Shown here: in pieces, positions 9,481 to 18,462 of the stretch | Position numbering within the stretch: position 1 is the first letter of the stretch | How the letters are laid out: each line of letters begins with the position of its first letter | Assembly: GCA_027579435.1 (NCBI GenBank) | Contig: JANBPK010001615.1 | Location: forward strand, 1-22,854 | From: Candolleomyces eurysporus | Lineage: Eukaryota; Basidiomycota; Agaricomycetes; Agaricales; Psathyrellaceae | DNA length: 22,854 nt | Direction: 5' to 3' | Notes under the pieces: generated by a model | Database searches by the model: none | What the model saw: the letters and a program-made list of their open reading frames with translations, nothing else | Told to the model about the DNA's origin: nothing | Translations under genes and position numbers: made by a program

Positions 9481-10770
9481 AGCACAGTTGTGTTCACGAG
9501 TGTCTTGGGCACTCAGCTTCTTGGGCCTTCCAGATCTGGGCAGACGATGAAGTGATCGTGAACGGCGAGTCTACTAAAACACACAACCTAACACCTACAC
9601 CAACTCTAAGTCGAGCTGTGCAAGATAAGCGGTATGTAGAGACCTTTGTAGTCGTGCCGTACCAAATCGGGGGTGCGAGTATGGGGGGTAGTGTAGAGTA
9701 TTAAGAATTTACAGATTCTCTCTCTTGTGCACACTAATTCCAAGTAATCGAGGAGTACTCGATAATCACACAGTTAACCCTAAGGTTACTTCTTTATAGC
9801 TTTGATCTTTCCTTTAACTTAGTATCACGCCGTGCGAGATAAAAGTCTCAAATCCAGTTGATTGCAAATGCAAAGTAAACACAAATAAAACAGCAGTAAT
9901 TCTCTGGGTCAAAACTATGCTAAGAGAGTCCAATATATATACTATCTGGAGCCGCGCGATCACCGGAGCATGGTAAATAGTGTACACGAGATTTATAAAT
10001 AAAAGAGAGTCCAGGCCCCAGCTCAGAGAGAGAGATAAAGAGATAAAAAGAGGGTATTGAATACGCCAAGGTGCTGCCGCGCCACTCCTGCGCTCGCGCC
10101 GTGACTATTAATAGATTCTTGTTGCCTTTTCTAGTATGCCGAGTGGGATGCCGAAGTTGATCGAGGGTGGTCGGTCTACGGTTATTCCAACCGCCGTCTT
10201 GGTGTACCTTTGCTCGAGCCGCGTGAGGAGGAGTCGGACCTCCGTCAATTGAGTACCGTTATCTTGGCAAAAGCCCTGGTGACCACTTTCCGGGTTATCT
10301 CTTCCTTGAATGACCTTCCTTTCAGAGTATACTGAGCTCCTTTCTTGTGCCGCGCCAACCATCATGCCGTCTGATGTGCCGAAACCTTGCCGCGTTGTCT
10401 CTTTATGTGCTTAGGGACTCGTCCCACTGCTCTAGCACTGAATGTACTCGATTAATGTGAGGCCGCGCAAGAGTTTAGGTTCCTTTAGTGCCTAGAAAAA
10501 TATCTCTCTAGCTTTAGTAATGAAACTGGGTCTTTCAGCTGCAGGGTAGGCCGTTTGATCTGAAGCGGCGCCAACCGGCTAGCTTACTAAACCCTAATCT
10601 CGGGTATATGGCGGGCGCGCCTCTAAGTTAGCAGTCCTCGAGTAGACTCCAACTCTCATGAACCCAAGAGTAATGCACTCTTTAATTATCCTTCGCGCCG
10701 CACGAGTTATCTTAGAACTAGAAGGGTTTCTTAACATAGAGATTTAATAGACACGACCGTCTAGTTGAAT
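9480..10770. other. Segment with GC-rich patches, unassigned (possible retroelement relic)
   Basis: CpG-rich patches recur here in otherwise mixed sequence. TGCCGCGCCA occurs exactly at 10075-10084 and 10348-10357. Variants lie at about 9951, 10388, 10461, 10564 and 10692. A purine-rich run of GAGA and GATAAA units lies at about 10026-10053. Frames at 9474-9704 (plus, 76 codons) and 10108-10365 (minus, 85 codons, with NGTQLTEVRLLLTRLEQRY) are open but not recognised. No matching long terminal repeat was found inside the window. The segment could be part of an LTR element or a foreign insertion, but neither is shown. Confidence 0.3.
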
Positions 10771-10951
10771 AATGAACAATATATTCAATAAAGTTGGTAT
10801 TTATTCGCCAAAATGCGAACACGGTCGTATCAGCGGAGTGGGAGGAAATGTTGAAATGGGCAGACAGAAAACAGGCGGAGCTGCAATAGGTTTGAAAATG
10901 ACTGATGGGAGAGATGCGGCCCAGTCACAAGGAGCGACGTCGTCTTGGCAT

Positions 10952-11877
10952 TTTTGGACCCCTTTAAGTACCCTCGGCAATCTCCAATGTCCATCAGATT
11001 TTCTGCTTACTATGGTTACTGACAAAGGGAGTGAAATTCCATTTCTATTTGCTCATCAAACTGGCCTACGGTGAGTTGTGCTCTCTGGTTTTCTTCCCAC
11101 CCAGTGTATTCAATTTGCCTCCCAAGTGAGGTATACACTCCTGAGCTTGATTGTACTGTTATACAGCTCAAGGGCATTCACAACTCCCCTATTGAAGGCC
11201 TGTGGCATTGGTTTACAAACACATCTGGTCTCAATATCAAGGAGGTCATCATCTCTGGTATGAAACCAGTCTTTACAGCCCCAACAACCCTATCCATCCG
11301 CATGTCAGGGATTATTCAACACCAATGCCAGAACCACTAATCTCTTATTCAGCTTTTCAACTGGATCTGGCCCAAAGCACTCCAAATTCAGCTCAATAAA
11401 TTTGCCTCATATTGGAATAACCACAAGATCCAGACCCAGCACAATAAGCCAAATATGTCAGGACCAACTCCTTGGCATGCATTCACTGCCCCTGATCCTG
11501 CCCACTATGAGAAGTGCTACGTCGAGATTGATGGGGTGGTTATTGATGTTCTCAGGCAGCAAATTCCAACTTCCCAAGAAGATTCAATGCGGTTTGTTGA
11601 CAATATGTTTTCAGAATTCGCCGAAGATGATGAGGCTGTGGGCAGGCCCAATTTATCTGACATTCGTCGAGTTTGGGACATCTTTGGAGCCATGCTTCCA
11701 TATCCCAGCAAACCTTACATAGATTTGGATTGTAGGTTTGACCATCCGCCCCTTCACCGGGCTTGGTTAATCAATCAAAGATGGGCAAGGTGGAGTGAGT
11801 TGCGCGCACAAGAAATTCCTGCCTGGCAGTTCCTGCCAACCATAGTAAGGTCAGCGCTTATCAACTTAGCAGATTGA
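10952..11877 (+). pseudogene. Integrase-core (DDE-type) protein, 3' part, 5'-truncated and frameshifted
   Basis: The first block reads SDFLLTMVTDKGSEIPFLFA, with the second catalytic Asp in TDKG. Removing a GT..AG intron at 11071-11126 (56 nt) joins it in phase to REVYTPELD and then KGIHNSPIEGLWHWF, which holds the catalytic Glu. The Asp and Glu then have 38 residues between them. A one-base lesion near 11257-11260 moves the frame to SLYSPNNPIHPH. A second intron at 11304-11352 (49 nt, with a CTAAT branch-like site) joins LFNWIWPKALQIQLNKFASY and WNNHKI. The frame then stays open to TGA at 11875-11877, about 170 residues past the core. The order TDKGSE, HN..IE..W, LFNW and WNNH matches the fungal/animal integrase-core family I know from mushroom genomes. 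The first catalytic Asp and the N-terminus are missing; upstream is the unassigned segment. The exact 5' limit is uncertain. Confidence 0.75.
11071..11126 (+). other. Predicted intron inside the integrase catalytic core
   Basis: The donor is GTGAGT after ..GGCCTACG and the acceptor is CCCAAG before TGAGGTATAC. The 56-nt length is typical of basidiomycete introns. Splicing restores the frame between the catalytic Asp and Glu blocks; without it a TGA follows at once. Confidence 0.75.
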
Positions 11878-12105
11878 CAATCAAGTTCTCGAAGATGTCG
11901 GCTACTTCATGAAGACTTCCACTCAGCAATGTCAGGGCGAATTCCCTCATAGTATGCATAACTCCCTCTGATATTGATCAGGTAGCCTTGATTCTGGTTG
12001 TAGTTGTTTCAGATATCTTCACAAGGCCTTTGCATACTTAAAGTACCATTGTTGAACTGTCTTACTTGTCTTTCTTATTGCTGCTAGGGAGCCAGCTTAG
12101 TTGGC
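11878..12105. other. Spacer between integrase gene and hAT insertion
   Basis: This is the 3' flank of the integrase-like gene, with no open frame of note. The hAT element is inserted 236 bp after the integrase stop codon. Confidence 0.5.
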
Positions 12106-12113
12106 AGTCAGGG
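12106..12113. repeat. hAT target-site duplication, left copy
   Basis: AGTCAGGG lies immediately outside the left terminus and is repeated exactly at 17669-17676. An 8-bp duplication is the hAT hallmark. Confidence 0.95.
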
Positions 12114-12135
12114 TAGTGTTGCCACGGGTTCGGCT
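12114..12135. repeat. hAT left terminal inverted repeat
   Basis: TAGTGTTGCCAC is perfectly inverted at 17657-17668. The next ten bases match at seven positions. Confidence 0.9.
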
Positions 12136-12290
12136 GGGTCAAGTCGAGTCGAGTTCAATCAGGTTTGCCTTATTTTGGGTTAGGTCGACAACTTGACCTA
12201 CTAAATACAACTGAACCGCAACCCGACCCACACTGACCGACAGACTGAAATGAACCTGTTTGATCATACCCCGATTGAGTCATAACTAAG

Positions 12291-15200
12291 TTACAAGTCG
12301 TGTTCCGCGCCTGAATTGTCCCCTTCCTCGTCCCCTTCACTGTCAGTATCCTCCTCGAGCTCGGGATCATGTAATAAGTAGCTAATGTAGCTTGTCATAT
12401 CATCAGGAAGTCGCCCAGACTCATTTGCACACATTACTAATGCTTCCAACTCTGCATCTCGCCCTGTTCCGGCAGTGAAATTGAGGGATGAGCTCTTCAG
12501 CGCAAACTTGAGCATCTGAAGGGCTTCCATGAGTATTGGACGAATTCAACCTCGTCTTGCAGTCATTGTCTCCTTTGCTGAGGAGAAGACTCGCTCACAG
12601 GGAACCGCCGACCCTGCAATCGGAAGGATATCCATCGCCAGCTGAAATATGGTTGGATATTCTTCACGGTTTTCCTAACGGTGGATGTAATTAGTAAATA
12701 GATAAAGATGTGTAAAAAGAAAATGCAAAAACGTGCCTGCCAGAATCTTATTGTGGACCCACACCCAGCCCTTCCATCCGCTAGATAAGCATCAACTTCC
12801 ATTTGAATAGAGCGGCTGCAATTATCTGGGTGTGTGAGAGGCGATCCCAGAACGTCGTCAGCCCAAGAGCCATTTGTAACAGCACGATGCGGTGGAGCAG
12901 GCGTATTTACTCCAGACCGTTGGCGGTAGGGCCTTAGCTTGAAAGAAGAATGAGAGATTCAGCCACAAAGACATAGAAGAGCGTGTAGTGACTCACCGAG
13001 TTGATCAAAAGTTGTTTTGCCCAGTCAACAAGTTCGTTCTTGTACTTCTGGTGCCAGACCAGCTTGATTGCTGGCGAAATAACTGCTGAAAATTGAGCGG
13101 TGACTTCATCGAGTTTGAACTTGATTCATACGTACGAATTGCGAGCGTGTACGCCGGAATCTCCTCGATCTCCTCCACATAGTCTGCAAGCTTTTCTATT
13201 CCCATGGTAATAATATTGCAATAGCGTGGCATTAGCTCCTTCTGCCTCTCCCAGCCGCAATCATACGGTGGAAATGCGGGAGGGCCTGATACAAAGTGGG
13301 GACCTTTTCGTGAGACAGCTTTTGTTGAAAAGCGTGCGGCACCTATTTAAACAAACATTAGAGTAATATAACAATTAAAATAGTTGAACGTACCCGCAGA
13401 ATGAGGATGTAGTTATTCAAAATCTCCCACTCAGATTCTGCTAAACAATATTTCTGCAAATCACGGTTTCCCAAAATCATCATGTTGATACACTACATCA
13501 CAAAAAAAGCGGAGGCAGGTGTCAGATAGCACACAAAACAGAAGAATCCCTAAATCCTGAAGCTGACCTCCTTCAACTCAACAAAGCGCTCAATCATCAG
13601 TAACGTTGACGACCAGCGGGTGTCAACATCATGAATGAGCTCCAGAGGCTGTTGGTCAGGATGTAGTGATTGTTGAATGGTTGCAAAGCGGTCGCGGCGA
13701 AGAGAAGAAGCACGAATCTATAAAAACAGAGATTAGATCTTGAGATTGTGAGTTGCATAGGCTGAACATACCACTCGAATGAGCGTCCTAGCGTGAGCAA
13801 TGATATCACGGTCTGGAGCTTCTGAAACAGGCTCGCTTTCTGGATCTTCTTCGTCGACGTTAAGTGCAGTGAGGCCAACATTGGTGATGGCCCCAAGCAC
13901 TGCCTTGCAAGCAAGATTTGTGATGTGCAGGAAACACCTAGAACGCAGAATGTGTCACTCATTGAAGTTGAACGAGAAAGGAATCTATCTCACCAAATTC
14001 GGTTGTTCCTTGCCGAAAAGGTAATATTACGGCGGTTCAGCAATATCGCCAGATGCTCCATCATCGTGTTGTTGTTTGAAGTGTTATCAACAGTGACCCA
14101 ACCAATCTAAGGCGGACTGTCAGCCATAACATTTACCAAGCTGAAACTGCTTCAAGCACGTACCTTTCCAGCAATTTTTAATCGATCAAGGACGTGAAGA
14201 AGAGCAGTGCCCAGATGCTTGCCAGTATGCCTTCCAGGCAAATTGTAGAAGGCAATTAAGTCCGCTCGGAGGTTGAGGTTTGTAACTGGGCCTTCCGCTG
14301 TCTGTACAGTCTTTGCTTCAATCCAATGCGCAGTCACGGCCATGAATGGGCGAAGGTTGGGATCTGACCAAAGATCAGTCGTCAATGAGATCTTCCCAAC
14401 GGCATTCTAGAATCATTTCTCAGATCAGGCTGTCGTCATTCAATAAAGTAGGAGTGCTTACCTTCAACTCCCCTCGAAGCTCATCCATATAGATATCCCA
14501 GCGTTTGCAAATGTGGTTACGGACAAAAGTTCGGTGAGGGATGTCTTCATCTCGCAGCTCCTTTCGAAGCAATAAGAGCAACCGCCGGAAGAAAACTGAC
14601 TCAACAACGTTGATAGACTAATAAAGATGTTAATCACTAGGGCATCGTTAAAGGTTCAAGAGGTCTTAACGTACCTGATCATCTGCAATAATGAAATCTG
14701 CAAGCACCTCAATGAATGTGTCATGCGTGAATTCTGGAACGGCGGATTCTGGGGCTTCTTCCACTGTTGCTTGCCCTTTCCTTGCCCAATAGGCAGCAAC
14801 GTACTGTTGGGCTTCCTTCGCAATAATCTTCAAGCCACGCTGATCGCATTCCGCAACCCACTCATCGAGATGGTGTCCGTAGAGATGCCGGCGCATGGTA
14901 CCCGTTCCGGACTTCCGGCTGTAAGCTTTGACATGTTCGTTCTCTGCAAGGGTCCCTGCTGCCGCTTTAGACCTGGTGTTGAAATAGAGTTGAGGTATAT
15001 AAGACTAACAAGTTAACGCACAGACTTACAAGCAAAAAATGCAGCTGTAATGCGTTGATGTACTGTCTGTAGGCTTATAGAAGTGCCAGACATCTCGTGC
15101 ATCGTAACGCTTGGTTGCAGGATTTGGGCTAGCACTGCCAGACTGGGATTCTGTATCCGAGCTAACCAAAGATGCTGTACTGGAAGAGTCGGAACTGGAA

Positions 15201-15614
15201 TGGCGCCTGCGACTGGGACTGTGTGGGCCTGCACGAGGACATTGAGTCTCAGGGCGGGCAATAGCATTCAAACGTTCCCGAACACTGCCACCTCCATCCT
15301 CTGATGCACCACCTGCGAGAAACGGGTTCTCCAAGGCGTCAACTACAGGGTCCAATGGCGCAGCGGGCTCATCCAAGTTGACGTGGTGTGCCTCAGACTC
15401 TGCGTTAACTGCAGGAGGTGGAGAGCCTGCATTCACTGAGGGAAACTCGTTAATTACATCATCTCAGATAGCCTCCAACCACGTACCTTGAACTGCAAAA
15501 GTGGTCTCGGATGATCCATTTGAGTACGAGCGAGTTTGACGGCCAGATCGCGGTGTTCGACCACCACAAGCCCGGCGAGAGCCACGGTTTCCTCCTCGAG
15601 CTCNGGGGGGGCAT
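12291..15614 (-). CDS. hAT transposase, 13 exons, near-intact (one frameshift, one TGA)
   Basis: Exons (minus strand): 15614-15487, 15435-15030, 14972-14675, 14617-14462, 14406-14164, 14106-13994, 13937-13772, 13717-13568, 13492-13394, 13342-13136, 13085-12997, 12937-12737, 12674-12291. All junctions keep phase and the introns are 50-75 nt. Ignoring the N at 15604 and restoring one base, the product is about 879 aa. In order: a basic, Gly-rich N-terminus (MPP, then GGNRGSRRACG), an acidic/Ser-rich linker, and a BED zinc finger (CIFC with RRHLYGHH, about residues 150-210). Then come the catalytic Asp in TTDLWSD (about 340), the second in VTVDNTSNN (about 417), the CxxH motif in WCFLHITNL (about 449), DTRW (about 538), and the C-terminal hATC dimerisation domain with LPIAGSAVPCERVFSSAKE (about 779). 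Lesions: a one-base deletion in a G-run at 13278-13280 and an in-frame TGA at 12548-12546. Both could be sequencing errors or real inactivation. The acidic tail ends with TAA at 12291. Confidence 0.9.
12675..12736 (-). other. GC-AG intron in the transposase gene
   Basis: The donor reads CAG|GCACGT and the acceptor GTTAG|GAAAAC. No GT donor nearby would keep phase. Splicing joins RFWQ to ENREEYPTIF, the expected start of the hATC domain. GC-AG introns are a known minor class. Confidence 0.75.
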
Positions 15615-15724
15615 GTCAAATTGCAAGAGAGTAAAGCGAGCACGACTGATGTGGGTAAGCAGGTTTTGCCGGTACAGGACACAGCATGGGGGTTGCTGGT
15701 CTCAAACCCTTGAGTTGTGCAAGG

Positions 15725-15731
15725 ATTTATA
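15725..15731 (-). promoter_or_regulatory. Candidate TATA box of the transposase gene
   Basis: TATAAAT on the minus strand lies 111 bp before the proposed ATG at 15614. The distance is plausible for a short 5' leader. This is a motif match only. Confidence 0.35.
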
Positions 15732-15734
15732 CCA

Positions 15735-16460
15735 GGAGTACGATGTGGCCAGATGGATAGGTTTGTCGTGAATCTCCAAACGATCGGTACAAAAGAATCT
15801 GGTGGTAAATACTCCAAGATAGATCAATAAATTTTACCAATAGAAAACACCCTGAATCTCTTTGTCTACCATTCCTATCTTGCGAAACTGGACTAGAGCT
15901 GCATTGGACACTGTCATGGAAGTCCGTAATATACAAGAATTTATCTGGAATTTAGATGTCTGTCAGAATATCCCGGCTGCACAAAAGCGCCTGGCAACAT
16001 ACCTAAAGCCCAACCCCAACATACAGGAGACCTTTGACAGGCGCAGCCATCTGTGCACATCTCCAACACCATTGTGGGCAAATTGCTACAGTAGAACCTG
16101 CTTCCAGTGTTGATATTTGGGGACCGAGGTGGAATACGCCACCAGGGGACTACGGGGAGGTGATGACTCAACGTGATGCACCTTGAGGTTGTGCAAGCTC
16201 CGCCTTGCCTTGAGGTAGGAGATGACCATGTAGGTGTGCCACCTCACAATAAGTTGGCATGGAAGATTGGGCCAAGGGAGGAGATCATCGTGGTAGAAGG
16301 AGAAGAATGGACGTGCATCGCATGCATCAGATCCAGGTCATGATCAATTCAAGTTGTGAGATATTTACTCCCCAGAGCGTGTTTGTGTTGACCGAAAACA
16401 TTGGTAGATACAAGCATTATATTTACATGGATAATATACAGAGCAAAGGGTGAGAAAGAA
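15735..16460. other. Intergenic spacer inside the hAT element
   Basis: The spacer lies between the second gene and the transposase. Frames of 69-83 codons occur on both strands, but none has phase-compatible splice partners or a motif I recognise. It probably holds the transposase promoter. Confidence 0.45.
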
Positions 16461-17080
16461 TCATGTTTCAATGTTATCATACGTCAACAGGTTGACAAGC
16501 TGCAACCGCTGCTCCTGGAGCTGGGCAAGGGTAGCCTCTGTGGCGTGAATTTCGATATCGAGATGGCGAATTCTGAAATGCGTGTGCCGACGTCACATGG
16601 CTGCATTTGAGTAGGAAGTTGAAATGGTTGAGCTTCGTGTGCGTTGAGCTGGCAGGAGCGAGGTTGTTGAGGGAGGGTTGGTGGCAGCTTCGGAACTTGG
16701 AGGAGACTCAAAGACTCGAGTCACCTCCCCGGGGCGGGTTGAAATTGAGCAGGAAGTTGAGATATGGCCAGAATAGAGGTGCTCTTGCATTCTTTGAGTG
16801 GCGCCATCTGGAGTAGAGTTCACTACACTTGCGCAGTGGTGGGTGTTGTACCAGGTGACAAGTGGCGAGGCTGGTGTTAAAGGGGGTTGACTATGGGGGA
16901 TAAAAGAAGATGATGTCGAGCTGAGACTCTGTAAAGGTTCTGTTTGTTAGTATACCAGAAATACGTGGAGAATTGGGCCCTTGCAATACGACTGACCTGC
17001 TCGTTCTCAGATTGGAAAGGTTCGAGCTCAATTTCTCCAGGGTCGGAAGAAGGGCAGAAGCGTGGTGAGCTAAAGTTCAT
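16461..17080 (-). CDS. Second hAT-borne gene: Ser/Thr/Pro-rich protein with C-terminal coiled-coil-like helix, unknown function
   Basis: Exon 17080-16997 encodes MNFSSPRFCPSSDPGEIELE and eight more residues. A 68-nt intron (16996-16929) has GTCAGT, a perfect TACTAAC branch site at 16952-16946, and CAG. Exon 16928-16461 continues in phase with a long Ser/Thr/Pro-rich region. After an in-frame TGA at 16595-16593 the same frame goes on for 43 codons as an amphipathic helix (RIRHLDIEIHATEATLAQLQ, then EQRLQLVNLL) and ends at TGA 16463-16461. The regular leucine spacing after the TGA argues that the stop is a recent nonsense mutation, for example CGA to TGA. The whole would be about 183 codons. 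It sits inside the hAT termini, in the transposase orientation, upstream of it. No homologue is recognised. It could be a hAT accessory protein or a captured host gene. The true start may lie further upstream, since phase-compatible exon-like blocks occur to 17386. Confidence 0.6.
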
Positions 17081-17386
17081 GTATACGGCTGATCAAATGT
17101 GGGTGGATAATGTGTAATCGGAGTGGGGGAGCAAGAAGGGATTCCTGGACTGAAGTGCGCCTCAGGGAAGAGCGGAGGTAAAAAATGAATGAACGAAATG
17201 GAAAATCTCACCAATGGACCTAGCAGAGCATAAGACGGATCTCGGAATGTAGATTCGTTGTCGAGATGGCTGTCAAACTGGTCAAATACATGAATGACCG
17301 CGAGGAAACACAGGGCACATACCTAGCCTCTCAAGGCTCAGCAACTCCTTCGTTGTGGTGGGTATTCTCACCTTAAGGTATCCCAT
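17081..17386 (-). CDS. Possible upstream exons of the second hAT gene
   Basis: Block 17386-17323 starts with ATG (MGYLKVRIPTTTKELLSLER) and ends at a GTATGT donor. Block 17269-17212 reads HLDNESTFRDPSYALLGPL between an acceptor CAG and a GTGAGA donor. Block 17149-17081 reads SRNPFLLPHSDYTLSTHI, then TGA, then runs in frame into the ATG at 17080. The second and third blocks join in phase with each other and with the downstream gene (intron 17211-17150, 62 nt). The first is off by one base (intron 17322-17270, 53 nt). This suggests a longer gene with two further lesions. Alternatively these are 5' leader exons. Confidence 0.35.
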
Positions 17387-17544
17387 AACGCATCCGAGAG
17401 CCTAAAGGTGGAAGCATTACTAGTTTTTTGAGTGAGGAGGGTGAGGAAAAGCGAGGGATGCCAGGCAGACGACGGTGGTTGGTGACGAAGAGGGTGCTGT
17501 CCCGTTTTGGAATTCGGTTGCCAGGTCACCCCGAGTCAGCCCAT

Positions 17545-17558
17545 CAGCCCATGGGCTG
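17545..17558. repeat. Subterminal perfect palindrome in the hAT right end
   Basis: CAGCCCATGGGCTG is a 14-bp perfect palindrome about 110 bp from the right terminus, within the GC-rich subterminal zone. Confidence 0.6.
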
Positions 17559-17646
17559 GACAGGGTTGGGTTGCCACACAGCCCGGAGCCCATTTTGGCG
17601 GTTGGGTCAGGCTAAAAACAGGCCAGGTTGAGTCCGAATTCGGTTT

Positions 17647-17668
17647 AGCCCGACCTGTGGCAACACTA
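17647..17668. repeat. hAT right terminal inverted repeat
   Basis: It ends GTGGCAACACTA, the exact complement of the left end, and abuts the duplication AGTCAGGG. Confidence 0.9.
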
Positions 17669-17676
17669 AGTCAGGG
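17669..17676. repeat. hAT target-site duplication, right copy
   Basis: AGTCAGGG is identical to 12106-12113. Removing the element and one copy restores a continuous flank. Confidence 0.95.
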
Positions 17677-17779
17677 AAAACTCCAACTCTATGGTTTCCA
17701 ACTTCACAAAGATCTTTTATATACACAAATTGGTTCACAAACATTAATAACAAGTTTGCAAATTTCTATAGGGTATTTG

Positions 17780-18136
17780 TGCAGGTGGTGCATCACCGCT
17801 TGCTGCTTGTTTGACTTGGTACAACAGCCTGAACAAGCTCAGGAGTCAGAATCATTGACCTGAATGGATGGTGTCTTTAGAAACAAACAAAGGGACAAGG
17901 ACATCATCAAGGTGCTACAAACTTCTGCATCATAGGATGGGAGTTGGGGTAAATATTGAATTGATATTGGATGATCTTATGCATTCCCAAGGCTTTTGGA
18001 TACTCTCTGAAGACATATCCTGCATGAAAGCTGGATTCAGCCTTTGGGCAGCAACCACAACACCTGCTTCAAACTGGAGGTTGTACTCTTCAATTGAACC
18101 TGGGACAGGGTACCTTTCAAGGTTTATAAGGTGAGT
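17780..18136 (+). pseudogene. Exon relic, family member A (unknown protein)
   Basis: In the frame shared with member C it reads RHILHESWIQPLGSNHNTCF, then KLEVVLFN, a stop, and TWDRVPFKVYK, and runs exactly into a splice donor GTGAGT. The last 58 bases before the donor match member C (21430-21648) at 41 positions with no gap. Upstream, GCTTGCTGCTTGTTTGACTT parallels member B. In-frame stops show decay. The protein family is not recognised. Confidence 0.45.
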
Positions 18137-18186
18137 CTGATAATTATGTGGCTTTATATATATGTTTCAAGTGCTCTTCAGACCCT

Positions 18187-18459
18187 CACTGCAGTTTTTT
18201 TATGTGTTTGTTCAATGAGCACATCTTAAGCAAATCAGGTGCAAGGAATGCATCCGTTTACAGTTTGTGTTTAATGTGCCTACATTGGACACATATTGAG
18301 CAAAGTTTTAGCGGTGGCAGAAGGAGGCCAGACACATGCAATGCAAATTTGAATTTGCCGAGCTTGAGCATCTGTATTGCAGATTGTAGACAAAGTCAAC
18401 CCTTGCATTTGGTTTGCTTAAAATGTGCTCTTTGAACAAACACATCAAAAACCATAGTG
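18187..18459. mobile_element. CACTA-like MITE, copy 2 (273 bp)
   Basis: It starts CACTGCAGTTTTTTTATGTG and ends AACACATCAAAAACCATAGTG, and is aligned end to end with copy 1 at 6736-7007. The flanks are CCT (18184-18186) and TCT (18460-18462), a 3-bp duplication with one change. It is inserted between exon-family members A and B. Two minus- and plus-strand frames across it are shadows of the repeat. Confidence 0.85.
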
Positions 18460-18462
18460 TCT

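Larger units (their letters stand above)
12114..17668 (-). mobile_element. Complete hAT-superfamily DNA transposon (5555 bp)
   Basis: The left end is TAGTGTTGCCACGGGTTCGG and the right end, read inward, is TAGTGTTGCCACAGGTCGGG. That is 12 perfect bases followed by a partly matching stretch to about 22 bp. Both sides carry the 8-bp duplication AGTCAGGG. Inside, on the minus strand, are a spliced transposase gene (15614-12291) and a second spliced gene (17080-16461, perhaps starting further upstream). The subterminal zones (about 12120-12240 and 17500-17660) are GC-rich and repeat GGGTT/GGGTC-type strings in both orientations, as expected of transposase-binding arrays. The perfect duplication suggests insertion was not ancient, yet the transposase has two lesions. 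Either it was mobilised in trans, or it decayed or was misassembled after insertion. Confidence 0.95.

Noticed and set aside
9775..10597. Telomere-like AACCCTAA strings at 9775-9784 and 10589-10597
   Set aside because: Each is a single unit, not a tandem array, so not an interstitial telomere.
11258..11308. Alternative 51-nt intron in the integrase gene (GTATGA..CAG)
   Set aside because: It keeps the frame but runs into TAA at 11338. The 11304-11352 intron gives the expected NPIHPH-LFNWIW junction instead, at the cost of one base lost upstream.
13800..15304. Plus-strand ORFs inside the hAT element (for example 13800-14024, 14627-15016, 15083-15304)
   Set aside because: They are antisense shadows of transposase exons that carry clear hAT motifs on the minus strand.
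15026..15436. Transposase N-terminus starting at 15436
   Set aside because: That codon is GTG and lies next to a splice acceptor. An upstream exon with ATG at 15614 joins in phase through a 51-nt intron.
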